Below are positions 34,794-44,653 of a stretch of 64,000 bases of DNA, in pieces; the first letter of the stretch is position 1; every line of letters begins with the position of its first letter. This stretch comes from Aeromonas popoffii (GTDB lineage: Bacteria > Pseudomonadota > Gammaproteobacteria > Enterobacterales > Aeromonadaceae), in contig NZ_CDBI01000047.1 of assembly GCF_000820025.1 (NCBI RefSeq), positions 1 through 64,000 on the forward strand, read 5' to 3'. Below the pieces are notes generated by a model, which saw only the letters and a program-made list of their open reading frames with translations, had not been told where the DNA came from and did not search any database. Both the position numbers and the translations under genes were made by a program.

Positions 34794-37226
34794 ATGAGCA
34801 CCCCACTTCAACACCCCATTCATCTGCAACTGCCGCTCAGTGGCATGAGCTGCGCCAACTGTGCCAGCCGCATCAGCACAGCACTCAACAAGCTCGACGG
34901 CGTGACGGCAACCGTCAACTTCGCGTTGGAGCAGGTGGCCATCGAACTGGGTGACCCGGCCCGCTTGCCCGCGGTACTCGACAGCATCACCGGGCAGGGT
35001 TACGGCTACGGCCACGAAACCCTCTCCTTCCAGATCAGCGGCATGACCTGCGCCGGTTGTTCAGCACGTCTCAACAAGATGCTGGCGGCGCTGCCGGGCG
35101 TGCTCTCGGCCGAGGTCAATTTTTCCATCGAGCAGGCCCGCATCGAGCTGGTGCCCGGCATGCAGACCCCGGCCTCGCTACGCGAACATATAGAGGCGCT
35201 CGGCTTTGGTGCCCAGCTGGTGCAGGGCTCGGCCAGTGCGCGCCGCCAACAGCTGCAGGCCCGTGAAGAGCAGGAAGCTGCCACCACGCACAAGGCGCTG
35301 ATCCAGGTTGTGATTTCGGCCCTGCTGACCCTGCCGCTGCTGGTGGGCATGATCGCTATGGCGGGGTTGCTCCCTTGGCATCTGCCCGCTTGGCTGGAGC
35401 TGCTGCTCGCCACGCCGGTGCAGTTCTGGATCGGTGCCCGCTTCTATCGCGGTGCCTGGCTTGCCCTCAAGAACCGCGCGGCCAACATGGATGTGCTGGT
35501 GGCAACCGGCACCAGTGCCGCCTACTTCTACAGCCTCTACCTGCTGCTGACGCTGGGGATGGCCGCCAGCGGCCAGCTCTATTTCGAGGCGAGCGCCATC
35601 ATCATTACCCTGATTTCGTTGGGCAAACTGCTGGAGGCCCGCGCCCGCCGCAGCACCCAGTCCGCCATTCGCGAACTGATGGCGCTGCGGCCGGAAACCG
35701 CCACCGTCTGGCGTGGCGAGCGCTGGCAGAGCGTGGCCATCGACGAGGTGCTGCGCGGCGATCGGCTGCGGGTGCTGGTGGGCGAGCGTGTGCCGGTGGA
35801 TGGCAAGATAGTGAACGGCGCCAGCGAGCTGGACGAGTCGATCCTCACTGGTGAGAGCCTGCCGGTGCCGCGCAGTGCGGGCGACAAGGTGCTGGGCGGC
35901 GCCATCAACTGTTCCGGGGTGCTGGAGATTGAAGCCACGACTGTGGGGGAGGAGTCCAGTCTCAGCAAGATCATCGCGCTGGTGGAGAGTGCCCAGATGG
36001 GCAAGGCCCCGCTGCAACAGCTGGTGGACAAGGTCTCCGCCGTGTTCGTACCGGTGGTGATGGCCATCGCCCTGTTCACCCTGCTGGTGTGGTACGCCAT
36101 CGGCAACGATTTCGGTCAGGCGCTGCTGGCCGCCGTGGCCGTACTGGTGATCGCCTGTCCCTGCGCGCTGGGGCTGGCGACGCCGGCAGCCATCGTCACT
36201 GGTACCGGGGTGGCAGCCCGTCATGGCATCCTGATCAAAGATGTGGATACCCTGCAGAAGGCTCACGCCATCAAGGCGCTCATCTTCGACAAGACAGGGA
36301 CGCTCACTCAGGGGCGGCCGGTGCTGGCGAACTGGAGCGGTAATGACGAGCAGTTACGGCTCGCTGCCGCCTTGCAGCAGGCGAGCGAGCATCCGCTGGC
36401 ACTGGCGATGCGCGAGGCCGTCGGCACAGAAGTGGCGCTGCCCCAGCCGGAGGCGGTCGAGGTGCGGGTCGGTGCGGGTATTGTCGGTCAGGTGGCAGGC
36501 CACAGGGTCGCCATCGGCAATGGATCCCTGCTGGCTCAGCTCGGCATTGATCAACCGCAGCAGGATGAACAGCCCGCCGACGGCGCGACCCGGGTCTGGG
36601 TCGCCATCGACGGCGTGGTGGCCGGTATCGCGGCACTGGCCGACACCTTGCGCCCCGAGAGTGCGCAAGCCATCGCTACCCTGCGCCAGCGCGGCATCGC
36701 CAGCTGGCTGGTGAGCGGCGATGCGCCGGCCCCCGTGGCCCATATCGCTGCCAAGCTGGGGCTGGATGGGGCGTTTGACTCCGTGCTGCCCGCAGGCAAG
36801 GTTGAAAAAGTCGAGGCGCTGCGGGCGCAAACTCGCGGGCTGGTGGCCATGGTGGGGGATGGGGTGAACGATGCCCCCGCGCTGGCCGCGGCGGATGTCG
36901 GCATCGCCATGGGCTCCGGCTCTGATGTGGCGATGGAGACGGCCTCCATCACGCTCATGCGATCTGACCCACGATTGGTGGCCGATGCCATCGACATCTC
37001 GGCGGCCACCTGGCGCACCATACAGCAAAATCTGTTTTGGGCCTTCGTGTTCAATATCATCGGCATTCCGCTGGCGGCACTGGGGTATCTCAGCCCCGAG
37101 CTGGCGGGGGCGGCCATGGCCCTGAGCAGCATCACCGTTTTGAGCAATTCCCTGTTACTGAAACGCTGGCAGCCCAAGACGGGCACCCATGCCGGTCACC
37201 ATGTCAGCACTGAATCGAACCGCTAA
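34794..37226 (+). CDS. copA: Copper-exporting P-type ATPase CopA
   Basis: An 810-residue P1B-1 ATPase pumping Cu(I) from cytoplasm to periplasm. Two N-terminal heavy-metal domains have GMSCANC (C20, C23) and GMTCAGC. Eight membrane segments include the ion-path CPC (455-457). The actuator loop TGES, phosphorylation site DKTGTLT (Asp 499), a GDGVNDAPAL hinge and a HP motif (SEHPLA) are all present. The start at 34794 has AGGAGG upstream; the frame upstream of it contains the promoter. It is followed 10 bases later by cueR. Confidence 0.97.
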   Translation: MSTPLQHPIHLQLPLSGMSCANCASRISTALNKLDGVTATVNFALEQVAIELGDPARLPAVLDSITGQGYGYGHETLSFQISGMTCAGCSARLNKMLAALPGVLSAEVNFSIEQARIELVPGMQTPASLREHIEALGFGAQLVQGSASARRQQLQAREEQEAATTHKALIQVVISALLTLPLLVGMIAMAGLLPWHLPAWLELLLATPVQFWIGARFYRGAWLALKNRAANMDVLVATGTSAAYFYSLYLLLTLGMAASGQLYFEASAIIITLISLGKLLEARARRSTQSAIRELMALRPETATVWRGERWQSVAIDEVLRGDRLRVLVGERVPVDGKIVNGASELDESILTGESLPVPRSAGDKVLGGAINCSGVLEIEATTVGEESSLSKIIALVESAQMGKAPLQQLVDKVSAVFVPVVMAIALFTLLVWYAIGNDFGQALLAAVAVLVIACPCALGLATPAAIVTGTGVAARHGILIKDVDTLQKAHAIKALIFDKTGTLTQGRPVLANWSGNDEQLRLAAALQQASEHPLALAMREAVGTEVALPQPEAVEVRVGAGIVGQVAGHRVAIGNGSLLAQLGIDQPQQDEQPADGATRVWVAIDGVVAGIAALADTLRPESAQAIATLRQRGIASWLVSGDAPAPVAHIAAKLGLDGAFDSVLPAGKVEKVEALRAQTRGLVAMVGDGVNDAPALAAADVGIAMGSGSDVAMETASITLMRSDPRLVADAIDISAATWRTIQQNLFWAFVFNIIGIPLAALGYLSPELAGAAMALSSITVLSNSLLLKRWQPKTGTHAGHHVSTESNR

Positions 37227-37236
37227 GGAGTCATCC

Positions 37237-37626
37237 ATGAATATCAGCAAGGTAGCCAAGGCGACGGGACTGACCGCCAAGACCATCCGTTACTACGAGA
37301 GTATCGGTCTCATCTCGGCGCCGGTGCGCAGCGATAACGGTTATCGCAGCTACACCGAGGGGGCACTGCGGGAGCTGCGCTTCGTCAAGCGAGCGCGGGA
37401 GACCGGCTTCAATCTGGAGGAGTGCCAGGAGCTGCTGGCGCTCTACCGGGACGAGCACAGAACCAGTGCCCAGGTGAAGAAACTGGCGCAGGAGAAGATC
37501 GTCGATCTGCGGGCTCGCATCGCCGGCTTGCAGGCCATGCTGGCTTCCCTCGAGGGGCTGGTATGCTGCTGCCACGGGGATGAAAGTCCCGAGTGCCCGA
37601 TCCTGGACGAGCTGGAGCGCGGTTGA
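37237..37626 (+). CDS. cueR: Copper-responsive MerR-family regulator CueR
   Basis: A 129-residue protein with an N-terminal MerR helix-turn-helix (ISKVAKATGLTAKTIRYYESIGL), a long dimerisation helix and a C-terminal metal loop CCCHGDESPEC. The two Cys spaced by seven match the Cu(I) ligands of E. coli CueR. It is cotranscribed with copA and presumably activates the 19-base-spacer promoter at 34715. The upstream ATG at 37189 overlaps copA and is not the family start. Confidence 0.94.
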   Translation: MNISKVAKATGLTAKTIRYYESIGLISAPVRSDNGYRSYTEGALRELRFVKRARETGFNLEECQELLALYRDEHRTSAQVKKLAQEKIVDLRARIAGLQAMLASLEGLVCCCHGDESPECPILDELERG

Positions 37627-37710
37627 CTAACCGCTTAATAACCGACGTTTGATTGTTGGTCCGGAAGGGGGAGTGGTAGACTGTGCGGCTTTTGTACAGG
37701 GAGTACACAG

Positions 37711-38865
37711 TTGACTCAGAGTGTGACACGTCAGGTGAAGCAGGCCATCATGGCCCAGCTCTATACTCACGCCTCATTCAGCCTGCCTTGTCTGGGTCTG
37801 CTGGCGCTCGGCTGGAGCCTGTTGTTCAACGATTACCTGCCCGCCGGCGAGGCGTTCGGCTGGTTGGGACTGGTCAGCCTGTTGTTGTTTTGTCGCGGCT
37901 GGCACCTGCGTTGGCGTCAGCCCAGGCTGGCGCAGATCCCCTTGCCGGTGCTGGAGCGCGAGCTTTTCATCGGGGTCACCATCACCTCCATCATCTGGGC
38001 GCTCGGCGTGCTGCTCTACATGGACAAGCTGCCCGACACCTATCGCGCTGCCATGATGATGCTCTCCAGTCTGATCCTCACCGGCAGCGCCATCATGCTG
38101 TTTGGCAGCCGCCGTTCCCTCTACGGTGCCGTCTTGCCACTCGGGCTCGCCATGCTGTTCGAGCTGGGGGTCGGCAACGAGCAGGAGCGGATCGTCTCCT
38201 GCATGCTGGCGGGCTATCTGTTTGTCTTCTTGCCGACGCTGCTGCGCCGTCTGCGGCGGGATCAGGTCGCCTCCCTCTATCATCGCTTCTCCAACGCCGA
38301 TCTGGTGGCCGAGCTGAAGGCGGTCTCAGAGCATCTCAAGCTCACCTCCCGGCTGGATGGTCTGACCGGCATCGCCAATCGCGCCCATCTGGATGACAGC
38401 CTGGAGCGGGCCTGGCGCCGCTGTCATCGCGCACGCACCCCCCTGTCACTGGTGCTGGTGGATGTGGATTACTTCAAGCAATTCAACGATCTCTATGGTC
38501 ATCAGCTGGGTGATGAGTGCCTGCAGCAAGTGGCGGGGTTACTGGCCGAGGTGCAGCGCCGCGAGGATGATCTCGCTGCTCGTTACGGCGGAGAGGAGTT
38601 TGCTCTGCTGCTGCCTTGTACCAGCATGCAGGGGGCGCTGCAGATAGCCGAAAACGTGCGGGTGGCGCTCAAGGAACTGGGCATACCTCACCAGCAATCC
38701 CTGGTCTCCAACCGGGTCAGTTGCAGCTTCGGGGTGGCGACCCTGGTGCCGGATCAGAGCAGTTCCATCGCCCAGTTGATCCAAAAAGCGGATGCGGCCC
38801 TCTATCAGGCCAAGCATAATGGGCGGGATCGTATCGAAGTAGCCTTGATGGGTAAGGTTGCCTGA
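37711..38865 (+). CDS. Membrane-bound diguanylate cyclase
   Basis: A 384-residue protein. Residues 1-185 contain about six hydrophobic segments of no named sensor family. The GGDEF domain occupies about 210-380, with the active motif RYGGEEF and an intact inhibitory site REDD five residues earlier, so it should make cyclic-di-GMP with product inhibition. It starts at TTG (37711) with AGGGAG eight bases upstream; an internal ATG at 37750 is the alternative. No EAL domain is present. Confidence 0.87.
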   Translation: MTQSVTRQVKQAIMAQLYTHASFSLPCLGLLALGWSLLFNDYLPAGEAFGWLGLVSLLLFCRGWHLRWRQPRLAQIPLPVLERELFIGVTITSIIWALGVLLYMDKLPDTYRAAMMMLSSLILTGSAIMLFGSRRSLYGAVLPLGLAMLFELGVGNEQERIVSCMLAGYLFVFLPTLLRRLRRDQVASLYHRFSNADLVAELKAVSEHLKLTSRLDGLTGIANRAHLDDSLERAWRRCHRARTPLSLVLVDVDYFKQFNDLYGHQLGDECLQQVAGLLAEVQRREDDLAARYGGEEFALLLPCTSMQGALQIAENVRVALKELGIPHQQSLVSNRVSCSFGVATLVPDQSSSIAQLIQKADAALYQAKHNGRDRIEVALMGKVA

Positions 38866-38896
38866 GTTTCACATGACAGATTTAAAGAGGTTGTCT

Positions 38897-39160
38897 ATGC
38901 AATGTCATCGTATCGAAGAGCTGCTGGAGTTGTTGCAGCCTGCCTGGATCAAGGAACAGGACCTCAGCCTGGTGCAATTCGTTGCCAAACTGGCGGCGGA
39001 AGCCCGCTATGAGGGTGCCTTGTCCGACCTGACCGACGACATGCTGATCTACCACCTCAAGATGCGGGAGTCCGACAAGCAGGCGATGATCCCCGGCCTG
39101 GCCAAGGATCATGTACCCGATTTCAAGGAAGCTCTGCTCAAGGCCCGTGGCATCAAGTGA
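38897..39160 (+). CDS. yihD: YihD family protein
   Basis: An 87-residue DUF1040/YihD protein of unknown function. The [23 protein letters not shown] and [27 protein letters not shown] stretches match E. coli YihD closely. The start at 38897 has AAGAGG upstream and agrees with the family length. In E. coli yihD heads the yihD-srkA-dsbA run; here ccoG is placed between yihD and srkA. Confidence 0.92.
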   Translation: MQCHRIEELLELLQPAWIKEQDLSLVQFVAKLAAEARYEGALSDLTDDMLIYHLKMRESDKQAMIPGLAKDHVPDFKEALLKARGIK

Positions 39161-39208
39161 TCCCGGCGCGGTGCAAATAGCGCCAAAAAATGGTTTCAAG
39201 AGAATCTC

Positions 39209-39247
39209 TCAAAAAGGTGTTTCGTCAACTGGCGACACGCCTTTTTT
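39209..39247 (+). terminator. Terminator between yihD and ccoG
   Basis: An imperfect stem AAAAAGGTGTTTCG / CGACACGCCTTTTTT with a short loop ends in a run of T. Confidence 0.75.
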
Positions 39248-39363
39248 GTTGCTTGAAATTGCGACGTCACTCGAACATTAGATACATTTTACCCACACAA
39301 TTAGCAGGTTGTTTAAGATATAATCCGCTCCATAACAATTAATGAATGGAGCTAAGTGTTGCA

Positions 39364-40812
39364 ATGGCCGACCAGGACAAGATCGATATCAAGGATGTCA
39401 CCGGCGATGTAACGGGGACGTATAACCCCAATACCTTCAAAGCCAGCGACGACAGGTTCAATCCCGGCAACAGCATCTATGTGAGGGCGCAACCCGGCTA
39501 CTGGCAGCGGGTACGCAAGGCCATGGGCTGGTTCTTCGTGGTGATCTTCGTCGCCTTGCCCTGGTTGCGTTATGACGGTCGTCAGGCCGTGCTGTTCGAT
39601 ATCGATCATCAGCAGTTCCATATCTTCGGTGCAACCATCTGGCCGCAGGATCTGACCCTGCTGGCCTGGATCTTCATGATCGCTGCCTTCGGGCTCTTCT
39701 TCGTGACTACCTTCCTCGGCCGGGTCTGGTGTGGTTATCTCTGCCCGCAGACGGTGTGGACTTTCATGTTCATCTGGTTCGAAGAGAAGCTGGAAGGGGC
39801 GGCCAATAAACGGCGCAGGCTGGATGCGGCTCCCTGGAGTGGCGAGAAGCTGGCCCGCAAGGGCGCAAAGCATCTGGCGTGGATCCTGCTCTCCCTCGGT
39901 ACCGGTCTTACCTTTGTTGCCTATTTCCAGGATGCATTCCAGCTGGTGCCTGACGTTCTCACCCTGCAGGCGAGTGGCTGGGTCATCTTCTGGGTGCTGT
40001 TCTTTGCCGCCTGTACCTACGGCAACGCAGGCTGGATGCGCGCCATCATGTGTATCCACATGTGCCCCTATGCCCGCTTCCAGTCCGCCATGTTCGACAA
40101 GGACACCTTCATCGTCGGCTACGACACCAAGCGTGGCGAGAGCCGTGGTGCCCGTGCCCGCAAGGTGGATCACAAGGCGCTGGGGCTGGGGGATTGCATC
40201 GACTGCGATCTCTGCGTGCAGGTCTGCCCGACCGGCATCGACATCCGCGACGGTCTGCAGTACGAGTGCATCAACTGCGGCGCCTGCGTCGATGCCTGTG
40301 ACCAGACCATGGATCGCATGGGTTATCCGAAGGGGCTGATCAGCTATACCACTGAGCACAAGCTGGCCCACAACAGCACCCATGTGGCGCGGCCCAAGCT
40401 GCTTGGCTATGGCCTGGTGATGGTCATCATGCTGGGGGTGTTCGTCTACAATGCCATGTCCATCATGCCGATGGGGCTCGACATACTGCGGGATCGCAAC
40501 CAGCTGTTCCGCGAGAACAGTGAGGGGCTCATCGAGAACACCTACACCCTCAAGATCCTCAACAAGACCCTGCATGCCCAGACCTATCAGCTGGATGTGG
40601 AAGGGTTACCTGAGCACCAGTGGTTTGGTCCGCGCGACGTGACCCTGAAGGCGGGCGAGATCTACACCTTGCCGGTGAGCGTGGCCGTCGACCCCTTCAA
40701 CCTGAAGAAGCCGACCCTGGACATCCAGTTTGTGCTCAAGCGGGATGGCGCGGCGCCGGACGACAGCAAGGGCACCCTGCGCCAGGCCAGCAAGTTTATC
40801 AGCCGGCTGTGA
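39364..40812 (+). CDS. ccoG: Cytochrome oxidase cbb3 accessory protein CcoG (RdxA/FixG type)
   Basis: A 482-residue membrane iron-sulfur protein that helps copper delivery to cbb3 oxidase. Five or so membrane segments are visible, with CGYLCPQ and MCIHMCPYARF. Two 4Fe-4S motifs follow (CIDCDLCVQVCP and CINCGACVDAC), then a C-terminal beta-rich periplasmic domain. The family normally sits with ccoNOPQ; here it is isolated, between yihD and srkA. A TATAAT lies at 39319-39324. The start is taken at 39364; an ATG at 39346 is also possible. Confidence 0.93.
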   Translation: MADQDKIDIKDVTGDVTGTYNPNTFKASDDRFNPGNSIYVRAQPGYWQRVRKAMGWFFVVIFVALPWLRYDGRQAVLFDIDHQQFHIFGATIWPQDLTLLAWIFMIAAFGLFFVTTFLGRVWCGYLCPQTVWTFMFIWFEEKLEGAANKRRRLDAAPWSGEKLARKGAKHLAWILLSLGTGLTFVAYFQDAFQLVPDVLTLQASGWVIFWVLFFAACTYGNAGWMRAIMCIHMCPYARFQSAMFDKDTFIVGYDTKRGESRGARARKVDHKALGLGDCIDCDLCVQVCPTGIDIRDGLQYECINCGACVDACDQTMDRMGYPKGLISYTTEHKLAHNSTHVARPKLLGYGLVMVIMLGVFVYNAMSIMPMGLDILRDRNQLFRENSEGLIENTYTLKILNKTLHAQTYQLDVEGLPEHQWFGPRDVTLKAGEIYTLPVSVAVDPFNLKKPTLDIQFVLKRDGAAPDDSKGTLRQASKFISRL

Positions 40813-40928
40813 TGCCGGGAAAGGCGAGGGCTGACCGGTCAGTTCAGGCCCCGGTGACCGCAGTGATGACGGGAAAGCGTGGCGCAACCGGTTGGGTTGA
40901 ACGCCATTGAACCGAGTAGTGATAGACT

Positions 40929-40952
40929 GGGGCGCAACGGCGCCCCTTTCTT
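40929..40952 (+). terminator. Terminator between ccoG and srkA
   Basis: A perfect 7 bp GC stem (GGGGCGC / GCGCCCC) with loop AACG is followed by TTTCTT, just before srkA. Confidence 0.82.
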
Positions 40953-40964
40953 ATGGTGGATGAC

Positions 40965-41942
40965 ATGCGTTTCAACTATTCCGACCTCAATCCCGATCTC
41001 ATCATGGATGCGCTGGATCTCAGCGGCCTGCGGCTCGACTCCGGCCTCATCGAGCTCAACAGCTACGAGAACCGGGTCTACCAGTTCCAGGATGAGGATC
41101 GTCGCCGCTATGTGGTGAAGTTTTATCGTCCCGGCCGCTGGAGTCGGGCCCAGATCCTCGAGGAGCATGAGTTCGCTACGCGTCTCTGGGATGCGGAGAT
41201 CCCGGTCGCCGCGCCGCTCGCCTTCGCTGGCGAAACCCTGCTGGAGCACGAAGGCTACCCCTTTGCCATCTGGCAGAGCGTCGGTGGCCGCCAGTTCGAG
41301 GTGGATAACCTCGACCAGCTGGAGTGGGTGGGGCGTTTCCTCGGCCGCATCCACCAGATAGGCGCCTGTCGCCCCTTCCATCACAGGGTCCGGCTCGATG
41401 TGGAGAGCATGCTGCACGAGCCGCGTCAGCTGCTGGCGTCCGGCGAGTGGCTGCCGAGCGGGTTGGCCAAGCAATTTTTCGGGGTGCTCGACGAGCTGAT
41501 CAAGCATGTCAGCGATGCCATGACCCTGGATGTGGCTCAGATCTCCCTGCATGGCGACTGCCACCCGGGCAACATCCTGTGGCGCGACGGCCCCATGTTC
41601 GTCGATCTTGATGATTGTCGTACCGGTCCCGCCATCCAGGATCTCTGGATGATGCTGAGCGGCGAGCGCCACGAGCAGCAGATCCAGCTCGATACCCTGC
41701 TGGCGGGCTACGAGGAGTTCATGGAATTCGACTCGCGTGAGCTGGCGCTTATCGAGCCGCTGCGGGCAATGCGGATCGTCCACTACATGGCCTGGCTGGC
41801 GCGGCGCTGGGAAGATCCCGCTTTCCCCCGTCACTTCCCCTGGTTCAATACCGATCACTACTGGCGCCAGCAAATCGCCATCCTGCACGATCAGCTGGAA
41901 GCGCTTAAGGCGCCGCCGTTGACCCTGATGCCAAACTGGTGA
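40965..41942 (+). CDS. srkA: Stress response kinase SrkA (RdoA/YihE)
   Basis: A 325-residue cytoplasmic Ser/Thr kinase of the aminoglycoside-phosphotransferase fold that counters stress-induced cell death in E. coli. The Lys-containing segment RRYVVKFYRPGRW, catalytic HGDCHPGNILW and metal-binding VDLDD are all present. It immediately precedes dsbA as in E. coli, where the two share a Cpx-responsive transcript. Start at 40965 with GGTGGA upstream; an ATG four codons earlier is possible. Confidence 0.95.
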   Translation: MRFNYSDLNPDLIMDALDLSGLRLDSGLIELNSYENRVYQFQDEDRRRYVVKFYRPGRWSRAQILEEHEFATRLWDAEIPVAAPLAFAGETLLEHEGYPFAIWQSVGGRQFEVDNLDQLEWVGRFLGRIHQIGACRPFHHRVRLDVESMLHEPRQLLASGEWLPSGLAKQFFGVLDELIKHVSDAMTLDVAQISLHGDCHPGNILWRDGPMFVDLDDCRTGPAIQDLWMMLSGERHEQQIQLDTLLAGYEEFMEFDSRELALIEPLRAMRIVHYMAWLARRWEDPAFPRHFPWFNTDHYWRQQIAILHDQLEALKAPPLTLMPNW

Positions 41943-42079
41943 CATTGAGGGGATATTGAGCGACAGAAGGGACTCGAACTCCTGCTCTGACCATTGACGG
42001 CGGGATGGCGACACAATAGGCTTGGCACTGCTTCGGTTCGCCGGGCGTGCCTCACAGTGATCCCTTAACAGGAAACATC

Positions 42080-42688
42080 ATGAAAAAAGTTTTATTTTTC
42101 CTTGCTGCCATGCTGATGATCCCCATGGTTCACGCCGCCCCCGAGTTCAAGGAAGGCGTCAACTACGATGTGGTCAAACAGACTGGCACTGCCCAGCCGG
42201 AAGTGATGGAGTTCTTCTCCTACTACTGCCCGCACTGCGCCACCTTCGAACCGATCGTTGAACAGTTGAAGGCTGGGTTGCCAGAGGGTGTGCCCCTCAA
42301 GAAGAACCCGGTTGCCTTCCTCGGCCGCGAGATGGGGCCGGAGATGCAGCGTGCCTACGCCGTCGCCAGCCTGCTCAATGCCGAAGCCAAGCTGACTCCG
42401 GCCATCTTCACCAAGATCCACACCCAGCGTCAGCCGCCGATGAGTCGCGATGACGTGAAGCAGATCTTTGTGGACAATGGTGTGCCAGCGGAAGAGTTCG
42501 ACGGTGCCGTCGACAGCTTCGCCGTCTCCGGCATGGTCTCCCAGTTCGATCGCAACACCGAGAGCTACAACATTCGCGGTGTGCCGGCCTTCTTGGTCAA
42601 TGGCAAGTACATGGTGAAGATCGAATCCATTACTTCCCAGGAGCAGTTCAACCAGCTGGTGAAATTCCTGTTGGCCAAGAAAGACTGA
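42080..42688 (+). CDS. dsbA: Thiol:disulfide interchange protein DsbA
   Basis: A 202-residue periplasmic oxidase that introduces disulfides into secreted proteins. A signal peptide (MKKVLFFLAAMLMIPMVHAA, cleaved near residue 19) precedes the thioredoxin fold. The active site is CPHC (50-53) and the cis-Pro loop is RGVPAFLV. The ATG at 42080 has AGGAAA upstream; the frame before it is not a signal sequence. The downstream terminator serves it and the converging pncB. Confidence 0.97.
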   Translation: MKKVLFFLAAMLMIPMVHAAPEFKEGVNYDVVKQTGTAQPEVMEFFSYYCPHCATFEPIVEQLKAGLPEGVPLKKNPVAFLGREMGPEMQRAYAVASLLNAEAKLTPAIFTKIHTQRQPPMSRDDVKQIFVDNGVPAEEFDGAVDSFAVSGMVSQFDRNTESYNIRGVPAFLVNGKYMVKIESITSQEQFNQLVKFLLAKKD

Positions 42689-42707
42689 TGGTTGCCTGAC
42701 ATCATGA

Positions 42708-42741
42708 AAAAAGCCCGCCGGTGAAAATCGGCGGGCTTTTT
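42708..42741. terminator. Bidirectional terminator between dsbA and pncB
   Basis: A perfect 13 bp stem (AAAAAGCCCGCCG with its complement) has an A tract before and a T tract after. It can therefore end both the dsbA and the pncB transcripts. Confidence 0.94.
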
Positions 42742-42762
42742 GTTTTCTGGTGCTCTGGAAGA

Positions 42763-43941
42763 TCAGACCCCGACGTGAAAGGCCTGCTTGAGGTTGCGTA
42801 TGAAGTCCGCATCCCGGCACAGGGTCTTGCCCGGGCTGTCGGAGATCTTGGCCACCGGGCCGCCGTTGCACTCCATCAGTTTGAACACGATGTTCATGGG
42901 ACTGACGCCGGGCAGATCGCAGGTGAGCTTGGTGCCGATGCCGAAGCTGGTGTTGATACGGCCCCGGAAGTGACGGAACAACTCGACGGCCTTGTCGAGG
43001 TTGAGCCCATCGGAGAAGACCAGCGTCTTGTCGGTGGGGTTGATGCCGAGCCGCTGGTAGTGGCTGATGGCCTTCTCGCCCCACACCACGGGATCGCCCG
43101 AGTCATGGCGCAGCCCCTGATAACGGCTGGCCAGCTCGAAATCGAAGTCACGCAAGAAGGCATCCATGGTGATGCAGTCGGTCAGGGCGATACCGAGGTG
43201 GTTGGTGAACTCGTCCAGCCAGCTGGTGAGGGCGGCGCGCTGGCTGTGCTCCAGCGGGAAGCCGAGCTGCTGATGGGCCTGGAACCACTCGTGGGCCTGG
43301 GTGCCCACTGCCGACAAGTGGTACTTCTGGGCCAGCAGGTAGTTGCTGGTGCCGCGAAACGCTGGCAGGCGCTCCTTGAGGCGGCCCACCACGGCATCCT
43401 GCACCGCGTGGGAGAAGCGGCGGCGGGTGCCAAAATCAATGAGGTTGAACTCACTCATCTCCTCGGCGCTGAGTGTATGTTCCAGCTTGTCGATCTTCTG
43501 ATCGAGCCGCTCCAGCGCCTGGCAGACGCCAAACTGGGGGTAGCGGAAGCGGTTGCGCATCTCGCTGATGATGGCGAGCACCGGGATCTCCCACAGGATC
43601 ACATCCTGCCAGGGCCCTTCGACCCGCACATTGATGCGGCCATCCTGCTCGAACACTTTCAACAGGGAAGCATCGAGCGGCTTGCGACGGAGGTGGTCGA
43701 GGTAGTCAGGGGTGAAGAAGGGGCGCTCGGCCAGAAAATTGAGTTCGGGTCTGGTCAGCCGCAAGGAGCCGGCGAGGCGAAGCTGCTCCTCGATCTGGCC
43801 CATCATGGGCAGCAGATCCTCTTCGTTGCGGCTGTGGAATTCGGCCACCACCTCGGCATCCGGATAGCGATGGAACACCGCCTGCTGCATATGCAGCTTG
43901 TAGGCGTCGGTGTCGAGCAGGCTGGTGAGAATCGGTGGCAT
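42763..43941 (-). CDS. pncB: Nicotinate phosphoribosyltransferase
   Basis: A 392-residue enzyme converting nicotinate and PRPP to nicotinate mononucleotide in NAD salvage. Landmarks are LLDTDAYKLHMQQAV, EFNLIDFGTRRRFS with the catalytic region nearby, LRHDSGDP and a FSDGLNLDKA loop. The start at 43941 lies one base past the pncA stop; the nine residues of open frame before it overlap pncA. It is the second gene of pncA-pncB. Confidence 0.95.
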   Translation of the reverse strand: MPPILTSLLDTDAYKLHMQQAVFHRYPDAEVVAEFHSRNEEDLLPMMGQIEEQLRLAGSLRLTRPELNFLAERPFFTPDYLDHLRRKPLDASLLKVFEQDGRINVRVEGPWQDVILWEIPVLAIISEMRNRFRYPQFGVCQALERLDQKIDKLEHTLSAEEMSEFNLIDFGTRRRFSHAVQDAVVGRLKERLPAFRGTSNYLLAQKYHLSAVGTQAHEWFQAHQQLGFPLEHSQRAALTSWLDEFTNHLGIALTDCITMDAFLRDFDFELASRYQGLRHDSGDPVVWGEKAISHYQRLGINPTDKTLVFSDGLNLDKAVELFRHFRGRINTSFGIGTKLTCDLPGVSPMNIVFKLMECNGGPVAKISDSPGKTLCRDADFIRNLKQAFHVGV

Positions 43942-43942
43942 A

Positions 43943-44578
43943 TCAGGCGTCCAGCAGGCGTTGTACATCGATCAGGGTCTGGGCCAGTTCGGCGCCAGCC
44001 TCGATCATCTGGGTGTGGGCGCTGGCAACCGTCTCGGGGGCGATGCCACGGCAGGCATCGAGATGGACGATCACCCGGAAACCGGCGTGGCGCAGCTGCA
44101 GCACGCTGGTCTTGACGCAGTAGTCGGTGGCAAGGCCGCCGACCAGCACCGTGCTGACCTTGCGGGCTTGCAGAAACTCGATGAGCCCGGTGCTGCGTTG
44201 TTCGGCCAGATCGTGGAAGCAGGTGCCGTAGGGATGCAGATCCGGCTCGATCCCCTTCCAGACGAAGAAGTCGTAATCGATGGGGGCGGGCAGACCATCG
44301 AGCAGTTCGAACCCCCGGGTGCCCGGTACGCAGTGCACCGGCCAGGTGAGGTCGGCGTTGGGCAGATTCAGCGGCAGCAGCATGCCGGCAGGATCGGAGA
44401 CGGCCCAGTCGGCATTGGCGGGGTGAGCGTCCTTGCTGCCGATCCGCAGCGTGGCGAGGGTGGCCTGAGCGTTGAGCGCAGCCACAATATCATCACCGCC
44501 CGCGACGGGCAGTTCGTTCGGGCAGAGGGGGGTAAATCCCTTCTGCGCATCAATATCCAGGCTGGCGACGGTTCCCAT
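43943..44578 (-). CDS. pncA: Nicotinamidase PncA
   Basis: A 211-residue isochorismatase-fold hydrolase turning nicotinamide into nicotinate, the substrate of PncB. The catalytic Asp lies in DIDAQKGF, metal-binding Asp/His in GSKDAHP, the Lys in FFVWKGIEPD and the nucleophilic Cys in GGLATDYCVKTSV. The ATG at 44578 has AGGAG upstream. It is divergent from the nrtR-type regulator, which probably represses it. Confidence 0.9.
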   Translation of the reverse strand: MGTVASLDIDAQKGFTPLCPNELPVAGGDDIVAALNAQATLATLRIGSKDAHPANADWAVSDPAGMLLPLNLPNADLTWPVHCVPGTRGFELLDGLPAPIDYDFFVWKGIEPDLHPYGTCFHDLAEQRSTGLIEFLQARKVSTVLVGGLATDYCVKTSVLQLRHAGFRVIVHLDACRGIAPETVASAHTQMIEAGAELAQTLIDVQRLLDA

Positions 44579-44607
44579 TGAGTGGCTCCTGCACATACTA
44601 TTCGTGT

Positions 44608-44616
44608 GATATTATC
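44608..44616. promoter_or_regulatory. Candidate operator in the pncA-nrtR gap
   Basis: The near-palindrome GATATTATC lies in the 75-base gap between the divergent starts. NrtR boxes sit in such gaps, but the site here is short, so this is only a candidate. Confidence 0.35.
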
Positions 44617-44653
44617 TACCAAACATTAATCGAAGGCGAGCAGGGCGATCGGC

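Noticed and set aside
35178-36266. A 362-codon minus-strand frame
   Set aside because: Shadow of copA; Gln/His-rich low-complexity translation.
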